Of a stretch of DNA of 64,000 bases, positions 45,436-54,358 are shown piece by piece. Positions within the stretch are counted from its first letter, which is position 1. Each line of letters opens with the position of its first letter. This stretch comes from Ferrimonas pelagia (GTDB lineage: Bacteria; Pseudomonadota; Gammaproteobacteria; Enterobacterales; Shewanellaceae). The position numbers and the translations under genes are program-made. Below the pieces are notes generated by a model that saw only the letters and a program-made list of their open reading frames with translations, was not told the origin of the DNA and made no database searches. The stretch is taken from NCBI RefSeq assembly GCF_039543565.1, contig NZ_BAABJZ010000103.1:1-64000 (forward strand), given 5' to 3'.

Positions 45436-46287
45436 ATGCTGCAAAACGATATCCGTCTGGCGGTTGCCGCCGCCCTTGAAGAAGATCTCGGTGGAGCGAG
45501 CCCGGCAACGGGCGATATCACCGCCCAATTGATCCCGGCCGATCGCTACGCCGAAGCCACGGTGATCACCCGCGAAGACGGGGTATTCTGCGGCAAAGCC
45601 TGGGTCGAGCAGGTGTTCAACCAGCTCGGCGGCGAAGTGGCCCTGAAGTGGCACGTCGATGACGGCGATCTGGTGGTGGCCAACCAAACCCTGCTTGAGC
45701 TGGCCGGCCCCGCCCGCCTGCTGCTGACCGGCGAGCGCACCGCGCTTAATTTCGTCCAGACCCTGTCCGGCGTCGCCAGCCTGACCCAGCAATACGTCGC
45801 CCACATCGAAGCCACCGGCTGCCGGCTGCTCGACACCCGCAAGACCGTGCCCGGACTGCGCACCGCGCAGAAGTACGCCGTCACCTGTGGCGGCGGCAAG
45901 AACCACCGCATCGGCCTGTACGATGCGTTTCTGATCAAGGAAAACCACATCGCCGCCTGTGGCGGCATCGACGCCGCCGTCAAGGCGGCCCAGGCGCTCA
46001 AGCCCGACGCCCCGGTTGAAGTCGAAGTCGAGAGTCTGGATGAACTGGCCCAAGCGCTGGAAGCGGGCGCCGACATCATCATGCTGGATAACTTCGACAC
46101 CACCATGATGCTGGACGCGGTTAAGCTGCGCGATCAGCTGCGCGCCGCCACCAAGCTCGAGGTGTCCGGCAACGTCACCCTGGCCACCATCGGCGACTTC
46201 GCCCGCACCGGCGTCGACTTTATCTCGGTCGGCGCCCTGACCAAGCACGTGCGCGCGCTGGATCTCTCCATGCGTTTTCGCGCCTAA
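45436..46287 (+). CDS. nadC: Nicotinate-nucleotide pyrophosphorylase (quinolinate phosphoribosyltransferase)
   Basis: A 283-residue enzyme. Key motifs are ALEEDLGG at the N-terminus, GERTALNF, LLDTRKTVPGLR with substrate-binding Arg and Lys, HRIGLYDAFLIKENHI, and VEVEVESLDEL with catalytic Glu. It makes nicotinate mononucleotide from quinolinate and PRPP in NAD synthesis. A terminator follows within 35 bases. Adjacent nadC, ampD and pil genes are common in gammaproteobacteria. Confidence 0.96.
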   Translation: MLQNDIRLAVAAALEEDLGGASPATGDITAQLIPADRYAEATVITREDGVFCGKAWVEQVFNQLGGEVALKWHVDDGDLVVANQTLLELAGPARLLLTGERTALNFVQTLSGVASLTQQYVAHIEATGCRLLDTRKTVPGLRTAQKYAVTCGGGKNHRIGLYDAFLIKENHIAACGGIDAAVKAAQALKPDAPVEVEVESLDELAQALEAGADIIMLDNFDTTMMLDAVKLRDQLRAATKLEVSGNVTLATIGDFARTGVDFISVGALTKHVRALDLSMRFRA

Positions 46288-46318
46288 CCGCCGCTAAACC
46301 GCGCTTAAGCCACATTCG

Positions 46319-46359
46319 AGCCGGAGTGCAGCGCCCAGCCGCAGCACTCCGGCTATTTT
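46319..46359 (+). terminator. Terminator after nadC
   Basis: An 11-bp stem AGCCGGAGTGC/GCACTCCGGCT with a loop of 14 bases, followed by ATTTT on the plus strand. It separates nadC from the pilus cluster. Confidence 0.8.
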
Positions 46360-46776
46360 GCCCGCTCTGAAAACCCTGCCTAAATCACGCCCGCCCCCGC
46401 CTGCCAACATCAGCGCATGCGCGACCGCGGCGCCGCTCACAAACAAAATTCGCGACCCCACCCAAAACCCGCATTCACCGCCATTTATCTCGCCCCGGCA
46501 CCAGCCGCCGCCAGCTATCCCAAACATTCCGCCTTTTTCACTATCTTTATCCCCAAGTCATCGCAATCAGGTCCGAAATTGCGCCCCCGCCCCATACCAA
46601 CGGCGTTGATAAAACAACCATTTGTTGATTTACTGTGAACAACCTCGCTTGCGCACTGGTCTCACTCATCTAGATTTAGAGGGGTGATGGGTCATCGAAC
46701 GCAGCTTGATGCGCATCACCGCAGCGAGGGTTTAACGGATTATTTACGTACGATGGCGACTTTGGAGAGATGGACC
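46360..46776. other. Upstream region of pilA
   Basis: About 415 bases with no supported gene. The first half is strikingly C-rich on the plus strand and poor in G. A candidate promoter lies at 46606-46634. I saw no clear sigma-54 -24/-12 site, although such promoters drive pilA in several relatives. Confidence 0.5.
46606..46634 (+). promoter_or_regulatory. Candidate pilA promoter
   Basis: TTGATA and TTTACT are separated by exactly 17 bases; the spacer contains the inverted pair AACAA/TTGTT. The start would leave a leader of about 135 bases before pilA. Confidence 0.35.
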
Positions 46777-47220
46777 ATGAAACGGACACACCAGCAACAG
46801 CAAGGCTTTACCTTAATCGAACTGATGATCGTGGTGGCGATCATTGGGATCTTGGCGGCGATCGCACTGCCTGCGTATCAAAATTACACTAAGAAAGCCA
46901 AAATGACTGAACTAGTGACGGCAACCGGTACCATGAAAACCGCATATGAAGTTTGCGTTCAAGTTAATGGCGGCACAACAAATTGTACCACCGCAAAAGG
47001 TAGCGGCTTAGCTGACACGACATCAAGTGGTGGTGCAATAGACATCAAATTAACAAGTGGAAATTCAAGCGCCCCCAAAATCACAGCTAGTTTAAATACT
47101 GCCCTCGGCCCCCTAGCTTCAGGAGTAGCATATGTATTGACAGGAAGCGTTGCATCTGCCGGTACGGTTACTTGGACAGGCTCATGTACTAATGCAGACG
47201 ATTTCTGTCCAGCTAACTAA
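46777..47220 (+). CDS. pilA: Type IV major pilin
   Basis: A 147-residue type IVa prepilin. The leader is ten residues (MKRTHQQQQG), then cleavage before Phe11, the required Glu at mature position 5 (FTLIE) and a hydrophobic helix (IVVAIIGILAAIALPAYQNY). Two cysteine pairs are visible: Cys60/Cys70 and the C-terminal loop Cys137-Cys144. GGAG precedes the ATG at 46777. The 3' two thirds are much richer in A and T, with codons unlike pilB, pilC and pilD, which suggests exchange of the variable part. PilD in this cluster would process it. Confidence 0.92.
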   Translation: MKRTHQQQQGFTLIELMIVVAIIGILAAIALPAYQNYTKKAKMTELVTATGTMKTAYEVCVQVNGGTTNCTTAKGSGLADTTSSGGAIDIKLTSGNSSAPKITASLNTALGPLASGVAYVLTGSVASAGTVTWTGSCTNADDFCPAN

Positions 47221-47226
47221 TAATGG

Positions 47227-48846
47227 TTGCTTAGCCACTTACGCGAATCTGAAACCTTTCGTTCTCGCTGTGGCTTTAGCAAACCCAATGAGCTTATCTT
47301 GACTCAATTTAGCGGTAGTTTTGGCCTTCCCTACATGGATATCTCCTGGTTGGAGATATCCTCTTTGCCCGATGAGCTGAAAAACAAGAAGCTGATAGAC
47401 AAGCACCGCTGCCTGCCGCTGGCCAAACGCAACAACCGGCTTATTCTCGCCACCGCAGATCCCAACAATGTATTGGCCCTAGAGGAGTTCCAGTTCAATC
47501 TGGGCCTGCACGTCGAGCCCATTATTGTGGTGCAGGAGGCGCTGGATCGGATCATCGATCAAGTGTTGGAGGACGATCTCGATCAACTGGAGATCAGCGA
47601 AGACGACGAGCAGCGCCTGGCAGGCATTGAGGCGGAAGACACCGACAAACATCTGGATGACAACGCCGCCAAGGGCGCCGACGACGCCCCCATCGTGGTG
47701 TTCATCAACAAATTAATGACCGAGGCGATCCGCAAGGGCGCCTCAGACTTGCACTTCGAGCCCTATGAAGATCACTTCCGGGTGCGCTTTCGCATCGATG
47801 GCATGCTCTCCACCATCACCCAGCCGCCGCAGGGGCTGGGGCCGCGCATTGCCGCCCGCATCAAGGTGATGGCCAAGCTTAATATTGCCGAGCGCCGCCT
47901 GCCGCAGGATGGCCGCATCAAGCTGCGGGTCGGCAGCAAAAAGCTGGTGGATTTTCGCGTCTCGGTGCTGCCCACCCTGTTCGGTGAGAAGGTGGTGATG
48001 CGGATCCTCGATTCCTCCGCCGCCAGCCTCAACATCGATATCCTCGGCTTCACGGATGAGCAGAAACAGCTGTATCAGGCCAACCTGCAGCGACCGCAGG
48101 GGATGATCCTGGTCACCGGCCCCACCGGCTCCGGCAAGACCGTCTCACTCTACACCGGCCTCAATATCCTCAACACCGAGGAGCGCAATATCTCCACCGC
48201 GGAGGATCCGGTCGAGATCAACCTGCCGGGGATCAACCAAGTGCAGATCAACCCCAAGGCGGGGCTGACCTTCGCCGGCGCGCTGCGCTCCTTCCTACGG
48301 CAGGATCCCGACATCGTTATGGTGGGGGAGATCCGCGATCTGGAAACCGCCGAGATCGCCGTCAAGGCGGCGCAAACCGGCCATATGGTGATGAGCACCC
48401 TGCACACCAACTCATCGCCAGAAACCCTGACCCGCCTGCTCAATATGGGCGTGCCGGCCTACAACATCGCCAGCTCGGTCAGCCTGATCATCGCCCAGCG
48501 CCTAGCCCGCAAGCTCTGCCCCAAATGCCGCCAGCCCGAGTCCATTCCGCGCGCAGAGATGCTGCGAGAGGGCTTTAGCGAGCAACAGATCGACAGCGGT
48601 TTTGCCAGCTTTAAGCCGGCAGGCTGCGAACATTGCACCAACGGCTACAAGGGCCGGGTTGGCCTGTATGAGATGCTGACCATGACCACCGAGATGGCGG
48701 CGCTGATCATGGCCGGCGGCAGCGCGCTGGATCTGGCCGAGCAGGCCCGCAAGGATGGCATGCGCAGTCTACGCCAGTCCGGTCTCAACAAGGTGGTGGA
48801 GGGGATCACCTCGCTGGCCGAGATCAACCGGGTGACCAGCCACTGA
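47227..48846 (+). CDS. pilB: PilB pilus-extension ATPase with shortened N-terminus
   Basis: A 539-residue GspE/PilB ATPase. It carries part of an MshEN N-domain, Walker A (GPTGSGKT, about 298-305), an Asp box, Walker B (IVMVGEIRD), a His box and the CPKC/CEHC zinc site. It powers pilin assembly. Usual PilB proteins have 560-570 residues with an N-terminal helix bundle; here only about 35 residues precede FGLPYMDI. The frame starts at TTG 47227, six bases after the pilA stop, without a ribosome site, so the start is uncertain (ATG 47337 is another option). See the finding on the pilA/pilB boundary. Confidence 0.88.
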   Translation: MLSHLRESETFRSRCGFSKPNELILTQFSGSFGLPYMDISWLEISSLPDELKNKKLIDKHRCLPLAKRNNRLILATADPNNVLALEEFQFNLGLHVEPIIVVQEALDRIIDQVLEDDLDQLEISEDDEQRLAGIEAEDTDKHLDDNAAKGADDAPIVVFINKLMTEAIRKGASDLHFEPYEDHFRVRFRIDGMLSTITQPPQGLGPRIAARIKVMAKLNIAERRLPQDGRIKLRVGSKKLVDFRVSVLPTLFGEKVVMRILDSSAASLNIDILGFTDEQKQLYQANLQRPQGMILVTGPTGSGKTVSLYTGLNILNTEERNISTAEDPVEINLPGINQVQINPKAGLTFAGALRSFLRQDPDIVMVGEIRDLETAEIAVKAAQTGHMVMSTLHTNSSPETLTRLLNMGVPAYNIASSVSLIIAQRLARKLCPKCRQPESIPRAEMLREGFSEQQIDSGFASFKPAGCEHCTNGYKGRVGLYEMLTMTTEMAALIMAGGSALDLAEQARKDGMRSLRQSGLNKVVEGITSLAEINRVTSH

Positions 48847-48896
48847 GCACACACTGAGCGCGCCCGAACCCTGAGCCCAAAACGGAATTTGTCATT

Positions 48897-50180
48897 ATGG
48901 CCACCGCATTCAAAGCCCGCAGCAGCGCCGATGAGCGCCAACGCAAAAAATCCCGCCTCCAGAAGCCAACCAAGGCCGAGGTGGTGGATTTTAACTGGCA
49001 AGGTCGCAACCAGAAGGGCGACAAGATCAGCGGCGAGCTGCGTGGCGCCAGCGCCATGGCGATCAAGGCCCTGCTGCGCAAGCAGGGGGTGACCCCCACC
49101 AAGGTGGTGAAGAAACCCAAGCCACTATTCGCCCGAAAAGCTAAGATCCGCCCCGCCGATATCGCGGTGATCACCCGTCAGATCGCCACCATGCTATTAG
49201 CGGGCGTGCCGCTGGTCACCGCACTGGAGATGATCGCCAACGGCCATGAGAATGCGGCGATGCGCAAGCTGCTCGGCGAGATCCTCGAGGAGATCCAATC
49301 CGGCACCCCGGTCAATCAGGCGCTGCGACCGCATCGACTCTACTTCGATGAACTGTATTGCGATCTGGTCGCCGCTGGCGAACAGTCCGGCACGTTGGAT
49401 CAGGTGTTTGACCGCATTGCCACCTACCGCGAGAAATCCGAGGCGCTCAAATCCAAGATCAAAAAGGCGATGTTCTACCCCGCCGCGGTGGTGACCGTGG
49501 CGATCGGCGTGACCCTGCTGCTGCTGCTGTTTGTGGTGCCTCAGTTCGAGGCGATCTTCAGCGATTTCGGCGCCGACCTGCCGCTGTTCACCCAGTTTGT
49601 GGTCAACCTGTCGCGCTTTGTCCAATCCAGCTGGTACTACTTCTTCGGCGTCGCCACCCTCTTGGTCTGGGCCTTCACCCGCGCCCATCGCAACTCGCAG
49701 CAGGTTCGCGATAAGGTCGACGCCGCCATCCTCAAGCTGCCGGTGATCAGCCCCATCCTGCACAAGGGCGCCATGGCCAAGTTTTCCCGCACCCTCGCCA
49801 CCACCTTCGCCGCCGGGGTGCCACTGGTGGAGGGGCTGGACGCCTCCGCTGGCGCGTCCGGCAACGCGGTGTACCGGCACGGGATCCTCAAGATCAAACA
49901 GGAGGTGATCTCCGGCCTGCAGATGAACGTGGCGATGCGCACCGTTAACCTGTTTCCGGATATGCTGATCCAGATGGTGATGATCGGCGAGGAGTCCGGC
50001 TCACTGGATGACATGCTCAACAAGGTCGCCAACATCTATGAAATGGAGGTGGATGACGCCGTCGACGGCCTCTCCACCTTGATCGAGCCGATGCTGATGG
50101 TGGTGCTGGGCACCTTAGTGGGCGGCTTAGTGGTCGCAATGTACCTGCCCATCTTCCAATTGGGTAACGTGGTCGGCTAG
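48897..50180 (+). CDS. pilC: PilC inner-membrane platform protein
   Basis: A 427-residue polytopic protein with two T2SSF domains (about 90-215 and 295-415) and hydrophobic helices at about 195-222, 255-265 and 395-420. Conserved points are ITRQIATMLLAGVPL, FYPAAVVTVAIGV and GEESGSLDDML in the second copy. It links the PilB motor to the growing pilus. The N-terminal 30 residues are basic and probably flexible. It sits 50 bases after pilB and 35 before pilD. Confidence 0.95.
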   Translation: MATAFKARSSADERQRKKSRLQKPTKAEVVDFNWQGRNQKGDKISGELRGASAMAIKALLRKQGVTPTKVVKKPKPLFARKAKIRPADIAVITRQIATMLLAGVPLVTALEMIANGHENAAMRKLLGEILEEIQSGTPVNQALRPHRLYFDELYCDLVAAGEQSGTLDQVFDRIATYREKSEALKSKIKKAMFYPAAVVTVAIGVTLLLLLFVVPQFEAIFSDFGADLPLFTQFVVNLSRFVQSSWYYFFGVATLLVWAFTRAHRNSQQVRDKVDAAILKLPVISPILHKGAMAKFSRTLATTFAAGVPLVEGLDASAGASGNAVYRHGILKIKQEVISGLQMNVAMRTVNLFPDMLIQMVMIGEESGSLDDMLNKVANIYEMEVDDAVDGLSTLIEPMLMVVLGTLVGGLVVAMYLPIFQLGNVVG

Positions 50181-50215
50181 GATCGGGCTATCACTTTTAT
50201 TTAACGGCGATTTTC

Positions 50216-51127
50216 ATGGCTGTGTGGTTTGAATTGTTTGCGCTGTACTCAGGATTGTTTCCTCTGTTGGTCGGCTGTACCGGCCTGATCGTCGGCAGCT
50301 TCCTTAATGTGGTGATCCACCGACTCCCCATCATGATGGAGCGCGAGTGGCGCGCCGAGTGGCAAGACGCCTGCGCCGAGGCCTACCCGGGCAGCAGCCC
50401 ACAACCCTCGCCGTTGGATGCCTTGCCCGAGCGCTACAACCTGCTGGCGCCGGGCAGCGCCTGCCCGCAATGCCAAACCCCCATCCCGGCCTGGCGCAAT
50501 ATCCCGCTGCTAAGCTTTGCCCTGCAGCGCGGCCAATGCCACCAGTGTCAGGCCAAGATCTCGCTGCGCTACCCCTTCGTCGAGCTGGGCACCGGCCTGC
50601 TCAGTCTGCTGCTGGCGCTGCATCTGGGGCCAACCGGCCAGTTTCTCGCCGCCTGGTTGCTGCTGTTTGGCCTGATCGCCCTGACCGGGATCGACTTAGA
50701 TACCATGCTGCTGCCAGATCAGATCACCCTGCCGCTGCTCTGGCTCGGCCTGTTGCTCAATATCGACGGCCTGTTTGTGTCGCTCAGCGATGCGGTGCTC
50801 GGTGCGGCGATCGGCTATCTGTCGCTGTGGACCCTGTTCCAACTGTTTAAGCTGCTCACCGGCAAGGAGGGCATGGGCTACGGCGACTTCAAGCTGCTGG
50901 CGCTGTTTGGCGCCTGGTTTGGCTGGCAAGCGCTGCTGCCCACCATACTGATCGCCTCCTTCGGCGGTGCCATTGTCGGCCTCTTGATGATGGCCAGCGG
51001 TCGGCTCAAGCAGGGGAACCCCATGCCGTTTGGCCCCTGGATCGCCCTGGGCGGCGTGATCTACCTGCTGTGGGGAACCCAACTGGTGAGCTGGTACCTG
51101 AACACTATGCTCGGAGGTATCGCATGA
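50216..51127 (+). CDS. pilD: PilD prepilin peptidase and N-methyltransferase
   Basis: A 303-residue membrane aspartic protease. GSFLNVVIHRLP is followed by a cytoplasmic loop with zinc-binding CPQC and CHQC, and catalytic aspartates in GIDLDTMLLPD and GMGYGDFKLLA. About eight helices are present. It cuts the PilA leader and methylates the new N-terminus, and it also serves type II secretion pseudopilins where present. Its stop overlaps the coaE start (ATGA). Confidence 0.95.
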   Translation: MAVWFELFALYSGLFPLLVGCTGLIVGSFLNVVIHRLPIMMEREWRAEWQDACAEAYPGSSPQPSPLDALPERYNLLAPGSACPQCQTPIPAWRNIPLLSFALQRGQCHQCQAKISLRYPFVELGTGLLSLLLALHLGPTGQFLAAWLLLFGLIALTGIDLDTMLLPDQITLPLLWLGLLLNIDGLFVSLSDAVLGAAIGYLSLWTLFQLFKLLTGKEGMGYGDFKLLALFGAWFGWQALLPTILIASFGGAIVGLLMMASGRLKQGNPMPFGPWIALGGVIYLLWGTQLVSWYLNTMLGGIA

Positions 51128-51744
51128 GTGACTTTATCGTCGGCCTGACCGGGGGGATCGGCTCAGGCAAAACCCAGGTGAGCGATCGCTTCGCCGCCAA
51201 AGGGATCGCGGTGATCGATACCGATCTGCTTGCCCGTGAGGTAGTGGCCAAAGGCACGGCGGGGCTGGCCGCCATTGTCGACAAACTCGGCCCGGAGATC
51301 CTGCAGCCAGACGGCGAGCTGGATCGAGCCAAGCTGCGCACGCGGATCTTCAGCGATGAATCGCTGCGCCAGTGGCTCAATGCGTTAACCCACCCGCTGA
51401 TCCGCGAGCAGATGGTGCTGCAGTGCGCGCAGGCACAGTCGCCCTACGCCGTGTTAGTGGTTCCCTTACTGGTGGAAAGCGCATTACACTCACAGATGGA
51501 TCGCATCTTGGTGGTGGATGTGCCGGAGTCGGTACAGATCGCCCGCACCTGTCAACGCGACAGCAACGACGAGGCCCTGGTACGCAGCATCCTCAAACGT
51601 CAGGCCAGTCGCCAACAACGCTTGGCGATCGCCGATGATGTGATCGACAACAGCGGGACCCTGGCGCAACTGGATCAACAGCTCGACCGCTTGCATCAGT
51701 CCTATCTCAGGCAGGCAGAGGATCGTCATGTGGCTGGTATTTGA
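51124..51744 (+). CDS. coaE: Dephospho-CoA kinase
   Basis: A 206-residue P-loop kinase. Walker A is GGIGSGKT (residues 10-17), followed by DTDLLAREVV and the CoA-binding HPLIRE segment. It phosphorylates dephospho-CoA, the last step of coenzyme A synthesis. It overlaps pilD by four bases and zapD by seventeen, so its expression is tied to the cluster. The order pilD-coaE-zapD-yacG is widely conserved. Confidence 0.95.
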   Translation: MSDFIVGLTGGIGSGKTQVSDRFAAKGIAVIDTDLLAREVVAKGTAGLAAIVDKLGPEILQPDGELDRAKLRTRIFSDESLRQWLNALTHPLIREQMVLQCAQAQSPYAVLVVPLLVESALHSQMDRILVVDVPESVQIARTCQRDSNDEALVRSILKRQASRQQRLAIADDVIDNSGTLAQLDQQLDRLHQSYLRQAEDRHVAGI

Positions 51745-52477
51745 ACAACCCCTGAATGAGAAGATCCGCAACTATCTGCGGATCGAGTCCGTATGTGCCC
51801 AACTGGATGCGCACCAGGGCTTTCCTTACCCCGGCAGCGAATTGGCGTTCTTCCGCTCGCTGTTTGAGCTGGCGGAGCTGCTCGAGCGCGCCGATCTGCG
51901 CACCGATGTCGGTAAAGATCTGGAGCGCCAGCGCCAACAGTTGCAGCTGTGGCGGCCCCTGCCCGATGTCGATCAGCAACAGCTGGACGCGTTTGAGCAC
52001 CAGTTGGATAGCCTGCAACAGCAGCTGCAGCAGATGACACGGCCAACCCAGCTGATAAAATCCGATCGTTTTTTGGCGGCGCTGCGTCAACGTCTGACCA
52101 TACCCGGCGGCTACGGCAGCTTTGATCTGCCGCAACTGCACTTCTGGCTCGCCAGCGAGCCCGCCAGCAAGACCCAGCAAGCCCAGCGCTGGCGACAACG
52201 TTTGACCCCGATCACCGAGGCGGTCGCCCTGTTGCTTAACATGCTGCGGGAGACCGGTCGCTGGCAGGAGCAGATCGCCATGGGCGGCAGCTATCAGGCC
52301 AGCTCAGAGCAAGAGCTGGATCTGCTGCGGGTCAAGCTGAAACAAACCTACGGGGTGTACCCCACCATCAGCGCGCATCGCAGCCGCTTTACCATCCATC
52401 TAATCAATAACGAAACGGGCAAGGCCGATAACCGCAACCTGCCCCTGCATTTGTGTCTGTCCATGGAGAATCGATGA
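51728..52477 (+). CDS. zapD: ZapD cell-division protein
   Basis: A 249-residue protein of the ZapD/YacF family. It begins with VFEQPLNEKIRNYLRIE, has a helical Gln-rich middle and a beta-rich C-terminal half ending in PLHLCLSMENR. ZapD crosslinks FtsZ filaments at the division site through the FtsZ C-terminal tail; ftsZ is about 7.5 kb away in this window. AGAGGA precedes the ATG inside the end of coaE. Confidence 0.92.
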   Translation: MWLVFEQPLNEKIRNYLRIESVCAQLDAHQGFPYPGSELAFFRSLFELAELLERADLRTDVGKDLERQRQQLQLWRPLPDVDQQQLDAFEHQLDSLQQQLQQMTRPTQLIKSDRFLAALRQRLTIPGGYGSFDLPQLHFWLASEPASKTQQAQRWRQRLTPITEAVALLLNMLRETGRWQEQIAMGGSYQASSEQELDLLRVKLKQTYGVYPTISAHRSRFTIHLINNETGKADNRNLPLHLCLSMENR

Positions 52478-52683
52478 CCCTGAAAGTCCAATGCCCCACC
52501 TGCCAAGCCGAAGTCAGCTGGGATAAAGACCACCCCTTCAAACCCTTTTGCAGCGAGCGCTGCAAGCTGATCGATCTGGGCGAGTGGGCCGAAGAGCGCC
52601 ATGCCATCAAGGGTAAGGTCGAACTGCCGGACGAGTTTGATATCAGCGAACCGGATTTCTTTTTAGACGACACGGAAGAGTAA
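52474..52683 (+). CDS. yacG: YacG zinc-binding gyrase inhibitor
   Basis: A 69-residue protein with a four-cysteine zinc site (CPTC near residue 8-11, then CSERC) and an acidic C-terminus. YacG binds DNA gyrase B and inhibits it. The ATG at 52474 overlaps the zapD stop (ATGA); a frame seven codons longer is not needed. It is part of the same transcriptional unit. Confidence 0.92.
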   Translation: MTLKVQCPTCQAEVSWDKDHPFKPFCSERCKLIDLGEWAEERHAIKGKVELPDEFDISEPDFFLDDTEE

Positions 52684-52687
52684 CCCC

Positions 52688-54358
52688 ATGGCCAAGGATG
52701 GCAGACTCACCCAAGCGTATCTGGCCGCACTGGCGCTGCTTTGGCTGCTGGCGATGCACTACTATCAGCCCAACGGCGGCGGTGCTGGCCTGGCCTTGGC
52801 GTTTAACAGCACCAGTTGGATCGCCATCAGTCTGATCCTCGCGGTTGGCCTGTGGCAACTGCAACAGCAACAAACCCTGCACTACACCCGCACCGATCTC
52901 GCCCTGCTCGCCGTCCTGCTCTGCCTGGCTCTGCCGCTGCTTTGGTCCGACGCCCCCTGGCGCCAGACCGGCTATGATCGCTATCTCGGGCTGATCGCCC
53001 TGGCCGCACTCATCCTGCTCCATCGCCAATTTGTCTTTAGCAGAGCACAGAAGCAACGATTCTGGGCCCTGCTGAGCGTCGCCGCGCTGATCCAGGCGTT
53101 GATCGCCCTGGGCCAGTTTCTGGCGATCCCGCTGTTAGCGGAGATCCCACAGCTCCGGCCCTCAGGCACGTTGCAACAAACCAATGTGATCGCCAGCCTG
53201 CTGGCCAGTGGGATCGCGATCAGCGCCTATCAACGCCTCAGCCTAACATTGCCCAATGGGCTGCTCTGGTTGCATCGGGCCGTGATCCTCACGGCGTTCA
53301 CCGCCCAACTGCTGATCCTATCGCGCACCGGCCTGCTCGGCACCCTACTGGCGCTGCTCGGCTTGGGGTTGCTCTACCGCACGCAGCGCCGTCGGCTGTT
53401 GGAGCTCGGTGGTCTGTTTGGCGCAGCGCTCATACTCGCACTGCTACTCCAACATAGCCAAGTCGGCGCAGGCCGCGCCAATATGGCAGAGCCGGGCTAT
53501 CGAACGGTGCAATACCAACTCTCCGCCGAGCTGTTTCTGCAGGCGCCGCTGACCGGCCATGGCATCGGCCAGTTCCAGTCGCGCTACGCCGAGCACAAAG
53601 CCCAGCGGCTGGCGCAGCAGCCGGATCTCACCCAATACTCATCCGCCTCCTCGCACCCCCATAACGAACTGCTATTTTGGGCAGTCGAAGGCGGCGTGTT
53701 GCCGCCGCTCGGCCTAGTGCTCTTTGCGCTGGGCTTTACCCTCCTGGTGTGGCGCCGGGGCAGTCTGGCGCAACGCGCCGCGTGGCTGTGCAGCGTGCCT
53801 ATTTTGCTGCACACCCAAACCGAATACCCGCTCTACCATTCTGCGCCCCATCTGGCCCTGCTGGCGCTGCTGCTGTCCGAGGCCACGCCGGGCACTCGCT
53901 TGTCGCGCCATGCCCCTTTGACCCTGCTGCCGAAGCTCACTGCGGTGCTATTGGTGCTGCTGATCACGCCCTTTATGCTGACCAATCTGCACACCACCTA
54001 TCTCGGTGGCCAGTACTTTGCCGAGGGCAAGGCCGCCCCCCTGACGCGGATCATCAACCCGTTCGGCCAGGAGAAGATCGTCAATATGCTGATGGGCTCG
54101 GCGTTACTCAAAGCCGGCCACCCGCAGGCGCTGGCCCAGGCTCAGGCGTTAGCCGAGCACGAGGTGCAGTTGCGTCCCTCCGTCGGCGCCTATCTGCTGC
54201 TGTACGATGCGCAGCGTCTCTCGGGCCAAACACAACAGGCGCAAGCCACCTTGGCGCAGGCACGCTATCACTTTCCTAGCGCGCCGCTTCTGCAGCCAAG
54301 CGAACCAACACCGCCGACACGATCGGCTGATTGGCCGCCGGCATCGCCAACCCTGTAA
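52688..54358 (+). CDS. PglL/Wzy-family O-oligosaccharyltransferase or O-antigen ligase
   Basis: A 556-residue membrane protein with about eleven helices. The large periplasmic loop holds the family signature (SSHPHNELLFWAVEGG), typical of PglL and WaaL enzymes, and the C-terminal Wzy_C_2-like region follows (about 430-556). PglL enzymes transfer lipid-linked glycans to pilins. Its place four bases after yacG, in the pilus gene cluster, favours a pilin glycosylase. WaaL-type ligation to lipid A core is the alternative. The last 83 bases overlap mutT on the other strand. Confidence 0.78.
   Translation: MAKDGRLTQAYLAALALLWLLAMHYYQPNGGGAGLALAFNSTSWIAISLILAVGLWQLQQQQTLHYTRTDLALLAVLLCLALPLLWSDAPWRQTGYDRYLGLIALAALILLHRQFVFSRAQKQRFWALLSVAALIQALIALGQFLAIPLLAEIPQLRPSGTLQQTNVIASLLASGIAISAYQRLSLTLPNGLLWLHRAVILTAFTAQLLILSRTGLLGTLLALLGLGLLYRTQRRRLLELGGLFGAALILALLLQHSQVGAGRANMAEPGYRTVQYQLSAELFLQAPLTGHGIGQFQSRYAEHKAQRLAQQPDLTQYSSASSHPHNELLFWAVEGGVLPPLGLVLFALGFTLLVWRRGSLAQRAAWLCSVPILLHTQTEYPLYHSAPHLALLALLLSEATPGTRLSRHAPLTLLPKLTAVLLVLLITPFMLTNLHTTYLGGQYFAEGKAAPLTRIINPFGQEKIVNMLMGSALLKAGHPQALAQAQALAEHEVQLRPSVGAYLLLYDAQRLSGQTQQAQATLAQARYHFPSAPLLQPSEPTPPTRSADWPPASPTL

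Noticed and set aside
46600..46776. Sigma-54 promoter for pilA
   Set aside because: No convincing TGGCAC-N5-TTGCA pair was found upstream of pilA.
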